DNA of 64,000 nucleotides from Saltatorellus ferox (GTDB lineage Bacteria > Planctomycetota > UBA1135 > GCA-002686595), in NCBI GenBank assembly GCA_007751475.1, contig CP036434.1:5833524-5897523 (forward strand). The letters are read 5' to 3'. Of this stretch, positions 9,081 through 17,245 are shown piece by piece (position 1 is the first letter of the stretch; each line of letters begins with the position of its first letter). A program made the translations under genes and the position numbers. The notes beneath the pieces were generated by a model. It was given only the letters and a program-made list of their open reading frames with translations. It was not told the DNA's origin and ran no database searches.

Positions 9081-10090
9081 GGCAGCGTGATGCGACCGAT
9101 CACCAGGCCGTCCCAGTTCCGAAGCGTCGTCTGCGCATAGCTCTCCAGCGCGTCGGCGACGGATGCCTCCAGAAGGTCGAGGCGCCGGAGGAGTCCGATC
9201 ACCACGGCGTGCAACCCGCGCATCCCGCCGTCGTCCATCTTCACCGCGAGCCCCAGGTCGCGGCCAGGCACACCGATGACGTACACAGCTTCGGCGCCGA
9301 TCTTCGGGAACAGCTTGCCCCCGGACGCCTCGACGAGCGCCGTGCAGATCCGCTTCGAACGACCGGCGAGCAGCACCGGGTGCTTCTGAACGGCGGCGAC
9401 GACGCGCTCGGCGGCGGCGCGCCGCTCGGGCGCCAGGCCGTCCGGCGTCGTGTAGCGCGCGAAGGCGGTGGCGACGGCGCGCAGCGACATCCGAAACGTC
9501 GGCGCGCTGCATCCGTCGGTCGCCCGTCCGAGGCTCTCGGGAGCGACACCGCACATCTCCGCGACGGCCGCGCGCACGAGCACCTGGGACTCCGATTCGA
9601 AGTCGAGGTAGCGCGCGGGGTCCGCGCCGAGGTGGCGCGTGAGCGCGAGGAAGCCCGCGTGCTTGCCCGAGCAGTTGTTGTGGATCCGAGCGGGGCGACC
9701 GCCGCTCGACTTCAGGGCGAACCGCGCATCGGAGTCGCCGGGAGGCTGCGGCCCGCAGCCTAGCGACTCCGGCCCGAGGCCGATCCGGGCCAGGAGTCCC
9801 AGCGCCGTCTCGACGTGGCACGGCTCCGCGTTGTGCGAGGAGACCGCGAGCGCGACCTCCTCGTCGGTCAGGGCGTAGCGCGCCGCGGCCCCGGATTCGA
9901 AGAGCGGGAGCACCTGAAGGGCCTTCACCGCGCTCCTCGTGAAGAAAGGATGCTCGATCGTCCCCGCCTGCTCGAGGACGTGCCCGCTCGAATCCACGAG
10001 GCACCAGGACCCGCGGTGGACCGATTCGATTCGATCCCCGCGCCACGCGGAGGCGAGCACGGGGTTGTCCGGGTAGCGATCGGGCGTCAT
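9077..10090 (-). CDS. Class-3 (Rhizobium etli type) L-asparaginase
   Basis: 337 residues belonging to the asparaginase II family typified by the inducible R. etli enzyme, unrelated to AnsA/AnsB. It hydrolyses asparagine to aspartate and ammonia. Family residues are all present: Ser53 and Lys56 in TRSAVKALQ, Ser85 in AVSSHNAEPCH, the Cys140-Lys143 zinc-site motif HNNCSGKHAG, Cys194 in TDGCSAP, and Lys263 in FPKIGAE. No signal peptide is seen, so it is cytoplasmic. It is the first gene of a unit with the overlapping helical-repeat gene and is divergent from the DUF151 gene. Confidence 0.92.
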   Translation of the reverse strand: MTPDRYPDNPVLASAWRGDRIESVHRGSWCLVDSSGHVLEQAGTIEHPFFTRSAVKALQVLPLFESGAAARYALTDEEVALAVSSHNAEPCHVETALGLLARIGLGPESLGCGPQPPGDSDARFALKSSGGRPARIHNNCSGKHAGFLALTRHLGADPARYLDFESESQVLVRAAVAEMCGVAPESLGRATDGCSAPTFRMSLRAVATAFARYTTPDGLAPERRAAAERVVAAVQKHPVLLAGRSKRICTALVEASGGKLFPKIGAEAVYVIGVPGRDLGLAVKMDDGGMRGLHAVVIGLLRRLDLLEASVADALESYAQTTLRNWDGLVIGRITLP

Positions 10091-10253
10091 GGCGGAAGAG
10101 TGTCGCCGCCGATGGCCCCGTCCACAAGGGATGGAACGTCCGAAGGTCCTCCCGAGGAGCCCCCAAGAAGATCCGCGGGGACGGGAGGTTGCAGGTTGCC
10201 CGCGCCCTCGCCATGGTCATACTCAAAGGAAGCCCACGAGCCGCCCCTCCACC

Positions 10254-10850
10254 ATGCCGACCTCCGATCCATCGTTCCCCGAGGGTTCCCACCCGAATCC
10301 CACGCTGATCCCGCTCCGGCTGGTACGCGTGGTGCTGCGTGAGCGCTCGGATCAGCAGTGGATCTTCCTGGAAGAGAACGACCCGGAGAAGCTCGGTCAG
10401 CAGCGCGGATTCCCGATCGTGATCGGGACCGGCGAGGCGGCAGAGATTCACCGGCTGGTGACGGGCGTGACGCCGCAGCGCCCGCTTACCCACCAGCTCA
10501 CGGTCAGCGCGATCAAGGCGCTCGGGAGCCAGGTGCTCGGCGTGGACATCGTCGACCTTCAGTCGAACACGTTCTACGCCCAGCTGCGGCTCGCGGTGCC
10601 CGGGACCGATGGTTCCCTCGAGCAGGAGGTCCTCGTCGACGCGCGCCCCAGCGATGCGCTGGCGATCGCGCTCCGCGCGGGCGCACCGATCCGCGTGGCC
10701 GAGTCGGTGCTGGAGGAGGTCCGGAGCGACAAGTCCCAGGACCTGATGCCGGACGAAGATCCGGACGAAGATCCAGACGGGGAGCAGGACGTATTCGGCC
10801 TGGAAGGCGACGATTCGGAGTCCGAGGACGACTCTGATCTGGCCGAATGA
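10254..10850 (+). CDS. DUF151 / bifunctional nuclease domain protein with acidic tail
   Basis: 198 residues from the ATG at 10254. The core (about residues 15-145) matches the DUF151 bifunctional nuclease fold: a beta-rich front with FLEENDPEKLGQQRGFPIVIG and EAAEIHRL, followed by NTFYAQLRL and DARPSDALAIALRAGAPI, the typical family signature. Plant homologues have DNase/RNase activity; bacterial roles are unclear. The last 45 residues are strongly acidic and repetitive (DEDPDEDPDGEQD), encoded by a 12-bp direct repeat near 10755-10780. The stop overlaps the ATG of the downstream membrane protein by four bases. Confidence 0.88.
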   Translation: MPTSDPSFPEGSHPNPTLIPLRLVRVVLRERSDQQWIFLEENDPEKLGQQRGFPIVIGTGEAAEIHRLVTGVTPQRPLTHQLTVSAIKALGSQVLGVDIVDLQSNTFYAQLRLAVPGTDGSLEQEVLVDARPSDALAIALRAGAPIRVAESVLEEVRSDKSQDLMPDEDPDEDPDGEQDVFGLEGDDSESEDDSDLAE

Positions 10851-12781
10851 CCGGGGTCGATTCGTCGCCGTCCGCAGCGCCGGGCCAAACGCCCCGGCGC
10901 GGACAGCTGGTCGGACTGCTGCTCCTGCTCCTCGTGGTTCCGCTGGGCTTGAGGCTCTGGCCGATCGCCCACGGCGCGCCGCGGGCCGCGTACGTTCCGG
11001 ACACGCACATCGTCAAGAACGCACTGAACATGGCGAAGGACAAGAACCTCGTCCCGCCGGCCGGTGCGTACTCCAGCTACCCCTACCTGCTGCCCTATAC
11101 GCTGCTGCCGATCTACGCCGCCGAGTACGCACGCGGCCGGGTCATGGGCGACTGGGCGGGCAGCGGTGAGTTCGGCGCGAAGCTCCAGGAGAACCCGTGG
11201 CGCGCGCACCTTCTGGCGCGGATCGTGTGCGCCGTGCTCTCGGCGAGCGTCGCCATCTTTCTCTTCCTGGCCGCGCGCGCCGCCGGGTTCGGGGTCGGAG
11301 CCTGGATCGCGGGGTGGTTCGGCGGCACGAGCCTCCTACACGTGCAGATGTCCACCCACGAGCGGCCATGGGCTCCCTTGACCGCGATGCTGGCGGCGAC
11401 CGTTTGGGGCGCGGCGGTTCACACGCGAACCGGCTCGCTGCGTTCACTGCTGCTCACCGGCGTGATCGCCTCGATGGCGTTCTCCACCCTGCCCGTCGGT
11501 GGACTCGCGCTCCTCATGGCCGGTGTTGCCTGGGCACTGGCGCCGAGGCCCGAAGGCGAGCTGCTGGCGCCTGCCAGGACGGCGTTCCTCAAGCGCGTCG
11601 TGCGCGGCTTCGCCTGCGTCGGTCTCTTCGTCGCCCTCGCTGCCGTCGTCGGCTACCCGTTCTATCTCCGCTACGGAGAAGGCGCGGTGACCGGCGTCGC
11701 GGCGGGTGACCTCGTCACCGAGGACATGTGGACGATCCAGTTCGGAGGAACGCAGATGCGCGTCGGCTTCAGCCTGGCGACGCTCCAGGGGCTGATGCGC
11801 ACGTTCTTCGGCTACGACCCGGTCATCCTGGTGCTGGGTGCACTCGGCGTCTTCAGCGCCTTCCGCCGGCGAGCGCTGATGCCCCTCGGTGCGTTCCTGC
11901 TCGTATGGGGAGCGCTGTTCCTCGTCGGCGTCAACGAGCAGGTGCGCTACATCATTCCTGTGGTCGTTCTGATGGCGATGCCCGCGGGCGCCTTCGCGGA
12001 GGCGCTGGCGAGGAGGCCGCTGGGCAGGGTGATGGTCGCCGTGCTGATGGTGCTGCCGCTGGTCCAGGCCCTGCGTCTCGGCTACGTGCTGCGCCAGCCC
12101 GACACGCGCGCGGTCGCCGAGGAGCTGATCGCCAGACTGCCCGCGGGCGCGATGGTCGCCATCGATGTCTACGGACCGGTGCCGCCCCAGACCCTCGGCG
12201 CCCTCGGGACGACGAAGCGCCTGCGTGAACGGGTCGGCTCCGAACTCTACGGCCGCGAGGCGCACCGCCTGATGATGCTGGAGGCCAGCCTGGAGCAGCC
12301 GCAGGGTCTGCCGGTGCTCCGACTGGAGGACGTGTTCGAGTACTCGCTCCACAACGGCGAGACGTGGATCCGTGAAGCCTCGTCGGCGACCTCGCCCGCC
12401 GCCCTGGACCTCGGTGAGACAGCCGCGTCCGCCCTCGCCGCGATGGGCGCAACGCACCTCCTCCTGACGGATCGCTCCCCCGAGAACGGAGTCCTGCCCC
12501 CGCTCCTGGACCCGATGCCGCCGCTACCCCTCCCCGGGCGAGTCGACCCGTCGACGGGCGAGGTGCTTCCCGGCGGGCCCGGCAGGAAGCTGGCGCCACT
12601 GGAACTCCCGGCGTCCCCCGTCTGGACGGTCCACCCGGCGTGGAGCGTGGCCAGCGTCCCCGAGGACGCGGCGCCGGTTCCGGACGCCCATTTACCCACC
12701 ACGCTCGACTTTCCGCTCCTGGATCTGTGGCGCGTGCGGCGACCCGGACCAAAGCTGGAGCTTTACGAGCTTCCGCGCTAA
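10847..12781 (+). CDS. GT-C fold membrane glycosyltransferase-like protein (ArnT/PMT type)
   Basis: A 644-residue integral membrane protein with about ten hydrophobic segments in residues 20-430 and a soluble C-terminal third. The layout, an early acidic motif after the first membrane segment (PDTHIVKNALN) and the FFGYDPVILVLGALGVF segment fit the GT39/GT83-like polyprenyl-phosphate-sugar transferases of the GT-C superfamily. The sugar donor and acceptor cannot be predicted. It overlaps the DUF151 gene (ATGA). The C-terminal 200 residues contain a Pro/Gly-rich stretch. Confident as a membrane protein, moderately so as a glycosyltransferase. Confidence 0.7.
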   Translation: MTGVDSSPSAAPGQTPRRGQLVGLLLLLLVVPLGLRLWPIAHGAPRAAYVPDTHIVKNALNMAKDKNLVPPAGAYSSYPYLLPYTLLPIYAAEYARGRVMGDWAGSGEFGAKLQENPWRAHLLARIVCAVLSASVAIFLFLAARAAGFGVGAWIAGWFGGTSLLHVQMSTHERPWAPLTAMLAATVWGAAVHTRTGSLRSLLLTGVIASMAFSTLPVGGLALLMAGVAWALAPRPEGELLAPARTAFLKRVVRGFACVGLFVALAAVVGYPFYLRYGEGAVTGVAAGDLVTEDMWTIQFGGTQMRVGFSLATLQGLMRTFFGYDPVILVLGALGVFSAFRRRALMPLGAFLLVWGALFLVGVNEQVRYIIPVVVLMAMPAGAFAEALARRPLGRVMVAVLMVLPLVQALRLGYVLRQPDTRAVAEELIARLPAGAMVAIDVYGPVPPQTLGALGTTKRLRERVGSELYGREAHRLMMLEASLEQPQGLPVLRLEDVFEYSLHNGETWIREASSATSPAALDLGETAASALAAMGATHLLLTDRSPENGVLPPLLDPMPPLPLPGRVDPSTGEVLPGGPGRKLAPLELPASPVWTVHPAWSVASVPEDAAPVPDAHLPTTLDFPLLDLWRVRRPGPKLELYELPR

Positions 12782-12827
12782 GCTTCTCGGCGTCCGAGCG
12801 AGGCCGAGAGCGGCGCGCGCGGATGGA

Positions 12828-12917
12828 GGAGGCGTGGCAGAGCCTGGCTGAATGCACCGGTTTTGAAAACCGACGTGGGGCAACCCACCGGGGGTTCGAA
12901 TCCCTCCGCCTCCGCCA
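12828..12917 (+). tRNA. tRNA-Ser (anticodon UGA)
   Basis: Acceptor stem GGAGGCG (12828-12834) pairs with CGCCTCC (12907-12913), followed by a discriminator G and an encoded CCA (12915-12917). The anticodon loop tttgaaa carries TGA at 12864-12866. A long variable arm of serine type (gtggggcaacccac) and the T-loop GGTTCGAATCC are present. The anticodon stem has one terminal C-A mismatch (12857/12873). 90 nt including CCA. Confidence 0.95.
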
Positions 12918-12937
12918 CTTCGTTCCGGATCGGGTCG

Positions 12938-13579
12938 CTACAGGCTCGCCATCTTGTCGATCGCCCCGCGCAGCTCGGGCCCCGTGGGCTTCGCCTTGCT
13001 CTCGAAGAAGAGGGCGGACGTACCGTCCTTGGACACGACGTACTTGCAGAAGTTCCAGCCCGGGCGCTTGCCGGTCATCGTCGCGAGCGCATCGAAGATG
13101 GCGCTGTCCCCTTCCTTCGTGCCGACCTTCTCCAGCATGTCGAAGGTCACGCCGTAGTTTTCGGAGCAGAACGCCTGGATTTCCTCCGCGGTGCCCGGCT
13201 CCTGGCCTCCGAAGTCGTTGCTGGGGATCCCGACGAGGGCGAAGTCCTCTCCGCCGAGCTCCTCGGAGAGCTTCTGAAGGTCCGCGTACTGGGGCGTGTA
13301 CCCGCACTTGCTCGCCACGTTCACGAAGACCGTGACCTTGCCAGCGTACTTCGAGAGATCGACGGGCTCGCCGCCGAGGGTGTTCATGGAGAGGGCGTAG
13401 ACGGACTCTGACGGGATCTCGGGGAGGGTCATGGAGGCTTCGGTTGATCGGGCTTCGGGTTGGGTCGCTTCGGAGGAAGCGGGGCTGGATGCACCCTCGG
13501 TCTCGCCGGGGGAGGCGGGGGAGCCGCAGGAGGCGAGGATGAGGAGAGCGGCAGGGGCAGCCAGGGTGAGGTAACGCAT
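12938..13579 (-). CDS. Glutathione peroxidase family lipoprotein
   Basis: 213 residues. The N-terminus is a lipoprotein signal (lipobox LASC, Cys18) followed by a low-complexity Ser/Glu linker to about residue 50. The catalytic domain carries the peroxidatic Cys92 in NVASKCGYTPQY, Gln-containing GIPSNDFGGQEPG, the FCSENYGVTF motif (Cys138) and the WNF motif at 175-177. Cys-type GPx enzymes reduce hydroperoxides and usually use thioredoxin. Membrane anchoring outside the cytoplasm implies a different electron donor or low turnover. The gene converges on the tRNA-Ser gene 20 bases away. Confidence 0.93.
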   Translation of the reverse strand: MRYLTLAAPAALLILASCGSPASPGETEGASSPASSEATQPEARSTEASMTLPEIPSESVYALSMNTLGGEPVDLSKYAGKVTVFVNVASKCGYTPQYADLQKLSEELGGEDFALVGIPSNDFGGQEPGTAEEIQAFCSENYGVTFDMLEKVGTKEGDSAIFDALATMTGKRPGWNFCKYVVSKDGTSALFFESKAKPTGPELRGAIDKMASL

Positions 13580-13921
13580 GGTGGAGGGAGGCCTTGGAGG
13601 GGGTGCTGGGAGAGCCGGAAGAGAATGAAATCCCGGAAACGGCGTGGCGTCAGGCCACAGGTGTCTCCATCGGGCTTTTCGCGCGAGCTGAGTCCCTGGA
13701 TGCTCCAGTATGGGGTCCAGGCCGCGTCATCGGGCTCCAGGGTGGTCACGAGCCTCTGGTAGCTCCTGGCGACCGGCATCATCGGGACGTCGAGGGAGCG
13801 GATTCTGTCCGAGGACAAGACGGTGACGAAGACCGCGGAGCCGGGCTGACCGGTCTCCCGAGAGCCCTCCCGAGGATTGGGCGGCCAATGTTTTAAGGTC
13901 CACGATCGAACCCGGTTCTCA
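13580..13921. other. Intergenic region without a supported gene
   Basis: About 340 bases between the AddA-like gene's stop and the glutathione peroxidase start, which face the same way. Short open frames exist on both strands, but none has a recognisable product, a signal peptide or a convincing ribosome site. The glutathione peroxidase promoter should lie here. I see no clear hairpin or repeat. Confidence 0.5.
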
Positions 13922-16900
13922 CTACGCCGCCACGATCGTCTCCTGCCCGGCGCCCGGAAGCCAGACGATCAGGCACTCGATCGACGCCTCTTCGAGTTCG
14001 AAGAGCTCCCCCACCGCCCTGCGGTAGTCCTCGAGCTGGGCCCGATGTCGGCGCAGGATCTCGGCGGAGTCTCTCGCGGGCTCCGTCTTGAAGTCGACGA
14101 TCTGCGCGCCGACCACCGTGTCACCTTCCATTCGCAGCAAGAGGCGATCGATGGTTCCCCGCCAGCGCATCGGATCGCGGTCGAGGTCCGAGATCTCCAC
14201 GTCGAACATGCGCTCGGTGGCGAGGCGGTACTCCGTCTCTGGCTCGACGAAGAGGTGCGCCAGCGCCTTGGACTTTCGCGCCGAATGAAAGCGCGCGAGC
14301 GCCTCGTCCACCTCGGCATCGCCCGCGTGCATCCGAGGGAGACGGCGCGTGCAGATCTGATGCAGCTCCTCGTCGCTGCGCGGATCGTCGTTCGACCAGT
14401 GGTAATCTTCGAACAGGGCGTGCACGAGGACACCCAGCCTTCGCCCCTCGTCGTTCACGGGCGCGAACAGGTCGAGCGCTTCCGCCGCGACCGGAAAGTC
14501 CTCGCGGCTGCTGAACACGTGGTGCTGACGCGAGGCGACCTTCAGCTCGCCGTCGTGGTGGCCGTGGCCCGCCTTCAGCTCCAGCGGACGCTCCTCCACG
14601 AACACCCTGGGCGTCACCGGCTCGTCCCCCGAGCCGGCCGACCAGCTCGGATCCGAGTCCGGATGCTCCCACAGGAGCGACGCCTGCCCCTCCTCCGACT
14701 CCGCTTCGGGATCACCATCCCGCGCGCCCGTTCCGAGCTTCATCAGCGGCTCCGCCACGAGGCTCGCGTGCTGCAGCGACGGGGTCTTGGCGGACTTCGA
14801 CGGTACCGGCACGATCAGCTCGACGCAGTGCACGGCCCGCGTGATGGCCACGTAGAGGCCTGAGAGCGCGTCGGTCATCGAACGCTGCTCCTCGCTCCTG
14901 TAGAGTTCACCGAGCTGCTCATGGTGATGCGCCACCTCCTTGGTCGGACACGCCGTCGCCACCGTCGGCGGATCGACCTCGTTGCGCCGGCCTCCGATGA
15001 AGCCCGACGGCGCCAGTCGAATGCCCTTCCCGAGCTCCGGCAGCACGACGATGTCGAACTCCAGGCCCTTCGACGCGTGGATCGTCATCACCTTGACCGT
15101 CGACGCCGTGGGGTCCGGCACGCGGGTCTCGCGGATCTTGTCCACGAAGTCCACGGGGCGCAGGCCCGGGCGCTCGTCGAAGGCGAGCGCCAGCTCGACC
15201 AGCTGCTCCAGTCGGCGCACGTCCCAGGCGGAACTCGTATCGCCCAGGAGCGCCGCGTGCTCATCGACGAACGCTCCGTAGCCGCGGCGCATCAGCTCGT
15301 TCCTCACGCGGTTCGACGCGAGCTGTGCGGCCTCCCGCCCCTCCGCCGTGCCAATGCCTTCGGGAAGAACCCCGTAGCGCGCGGCGAACGGAGAGCGCGC
15401 GACCTGGAGCGCCGCCACCCCGTCGCCGGGGTGATCCCCGAGCTGCAGGAGCGCGAGGATCCACGTCACCCCCATCGCATCGGTCAACGGGTTGCCGCCC
15501 TCGTCGCTCGCCTCGATGCCAAGTTCGCCCAGGAGGAAGCGGAGCCGCGCGATCTGCGCCCGCGCCCGCACCAGGACCGCGATGGATGCGTCGGGGTGGG
15601 CTTCACGCAGCGCCGCCACGCGCTCGACCGCGAGCCTGATGCAGGGGTCCAGCGTCTTCTCGACGTCCTTGATCGCGGGCCGCGCCTGCCAGAGCCGCGC
15701 CTCGCCCGCGAGCTCCGTCTTGGCGGTCGTGTGCTCCGAAAAGTCCGCCGCCCACGCGAGCGTGGCCTGGTACGCCGAGCGTCGATCCGGACCCTGCAGG
15801 CACGCCGCCTCCGCGATCGACTCGAAGATCCTGTTGGTGGTATCCATCACGATCGAGGACGAACGGTAGCTCTGCGTGAGCGTCTCCGGCTCCAGCACCG
15901 GGTGGCGCTGCGCCATGCGCTGGAGCAGCCGCGGTTCGCCGCCCCGCCAGCCGTAGATCGACTGCTTGACGTCGCCCACGCAGAAGAAACTGCGCTCGCC
16001 CGTGCCGTCGCCGAGCACCTCCTGGGCGAGCGGCAGGAGCAGCTGCCACTGGCTCGGGGCCGTGTCCTGGAACTCGTCGAGGAGCAGGTGATCGAGTCGC
16101 GCGTCGAGGCGGTAGCCGAGCTCGGTCGTCCAGGTCTCGCTGGCCTGGCGCGCGGGCCCCTCGAGAAGCGCGCGGGGAAAGTCCTGGAATCGGTAGGCGC
16201 CGAGTTCGGCGCGCAGGTTGCGATCCGCGTCCGTGAAGTGCGTGAGGAAGGCCTCGGATGCGAGGTTCCGATCGATCAGCTGCTGGACCCGCTGGACGAT
16301 CACCTGGCGGCCTAGCAGGACGAGCGCGTCCTTCAGCTCCGGATCGATCTCCCGGCGGTCGTAAGGTTCGTCCGCGAGCGCCCTTTGAACGAGTGAGTTC
16401 CCGAGCAGCGCTTTCGGCAGCTCTGCTGAATCAGCAGCCTCGAGCAGATCGCGAAGCTCCGCGAGCGTGCTCTCCCAGCGCTTCATCGGCGTCTTGCTCT
16501 TGGTCAGCGGCACGGGCGCTTCGTTCGTGGTGCGAATGGCGTCCTGGAGCTCGGCGGCCGACGGTCCTTCGAGGGGCAGGATCTTCCGCCAGGCCCCGGG
16601 AACCGCGTCCCGCGCGATCTCCTCGGCGCTCTCGACCGTCTCCACCAGCGCTCGCTCGGCGCCGAGCTGCTCGGCCCCCCGCGTCATGCCCCGCAGAAGC
16701 TCGAGCCTGACAGGAAACTCCAGCCCGTCGAGGACCCGCGCAACCGCTTCGGCCACGAGCGCGCGCTCCTCCACCACGTCCGTGATTCGCCACTCGGCGG
16801 CGATCGCGAGCTCCATCGCGAAGAGCCGCGCGAGACGCACGAAGAACGCGTCGAGCGTGCGGATCTGAAAGCGATCGATGCGCCGCACGAGGGCCGCGAG

Positions 16901-17245
16901 GACCTGGGTGCAGTGCGCAGCCGAGAGACCGGCCGCCGCCGCCTCGGGGTTCATGCGCTCGATCGTCTTCAGAAGAAAACCGCGCGCCTCGACGCCCGTT
17001 TCGTCGTCACGCGCCGCCTCTCGAACGCGCCCGAGCACGCGGTCCAGGATCTCCCCCGCCGCCTTGCGCGTGAACGTCGTCGCCAGCACCCGATCCGGCT
17101 CGACCCCGCACACGAGCAGACCCGCAAAGTGGTTCGCGAGCTGGAAGGTCTTGCCGGTGCCCGCCGACGCCAGCAGCAGACGGTGCGGATTCACCGCGTC
17201 CGAGCTGAAGAGATCGTCCACGAATAGCTGCCCTTGACCGCTCAT
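13922..17245 (-). CDS. addA: AddA-like UvrD-family helicase-nuclease
   Basis: 1107 residues with superfamily 1A helicase motifs: Walker A ASAGTGKT (26-33), Walker B/motif II LLLDEFQDTAPSQW, motif III VGDVKQSIYGWRGGEP, motif V IHASKGLEFDIVVLPEL and motif VI GLYVAITRA. The C-terminus has a RecB/AddA PD-(D/E)XK nuclease (TIDRLLLRMEGD ... QIVDFKTE). This is the motor and nuclease subunit of an AddAB-type enzyme that resects double-strand breaks for RecA loading. Its ATG overlaps the stop of the AddB-like gene by four bases, so the two are coupled. The symbol rests on architecture and partner; the family is divergent in this lineage. Confidence 0.88.
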   Translation of the reverse strand: MSGQGQLFVDDLFSSDAVNPHRLLLASAGTGKTFQLANHFAGLLVCGVEPDRVLATTFTRKAAGEILDRVLGRVREAARDDETGVEARGFLLKTIERMNPEAAAAGLSAAHCTQVLAALVRRIDRFQIRTLDAFFVRLARLFAMELAIAAEWRITDVVEERALVAEAVARVLDGLEFPVRLELLRGMTRGAEQLGAERALVETVESAEEIARDAVPGAWRKILPLEGPSAAELQDAIRTTNEAPVPLTKSKTPMKRWESTLAELRDLLEAADSAELPKALLGNSLVQRALADEPYDRREIDPELKDALVLLGRQVIVQRVQQLIDRNLASEAFLTHFTDADRNLRAELGAYRFQDFPRALLEGPARQASETWTTELGYRLDARLDHLLLDEFQDTAPSQWQLLLPLAQEVLGDGTGERSFFCVGDVKQSIYGWRGGEPRLLQRMAQRHPVLEPETLTQSYRSSSIVMDTTNRIFESIAEAACLQGPDRRSAYQATLAWAADFSEHTTAKTELAGEARLWQARPAIKDVEKTLDPCIRLAVERVAALREAHPDASIAVLVRARAQIARLRFLLGELGIEASDEGGNPLTDAMGVTWILALLQLGDHPGDGVAALQVARSPFAARYGVLPEGIGTAEGREAAQLASNRVRNELMRRGYGAFVDEHAALLGDTSSAWDVRRLEQLVELALAFDERPGLRPVDFVDKIRETRVPDPTASTVKVMTIHASKGLEFDIVVLPELGKGIRLAPSGFIGGRRNEVDPPTVATACPTKEVAHHHEQLGELYRSEEQRSMTDALSGLYVAITRAVHCVELIVPVPSKSAKTPSLQHASLVAEPLMKLGTGARDGDPEAESEEGQASLLWEHPDSDPSWSAGSGDEPVTPRVFVEERPLELKAGHGHHDGELKVASRQHHVFSSREDFPVAAEALDLFAPVNDEGRRLGVLVHALFEDYHWSNDDPRSDEELHQICTRRLPRMHAGDAEVDEALARFHSARKSKALAHLFVEPETEYRLATERMFDVEISDLDRDPMRWRGTIDRLLLRMEGDTVVGAQIVDFKTEPARDSAEILRRHRAQLEDYRRAVGELFELEEASIECLIVWLPGAGQETIVAA

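Noticed and set aside
9081..10493. Long upstream extension of the helical-repeat gene through the asparaginase region
   Set aside because: The extension is the shadow frame of the asparaginase gene, and the real start is the GTG at 9080.
12692..12883. Minus-strand open frame over the tRNA-Ser(UGA) gene
   Set aside because: It is the antisense reading of the tRNA; the frame reads MPHVGFQNRCIQPGS, a common artefact.
13429..13818. Minus-strand frame of 129 codons overlapping the glutathione peroxidase start
   Set aside because: Low-complexity Pro-rich shadow of the signal and linker region, no conserved pattern.
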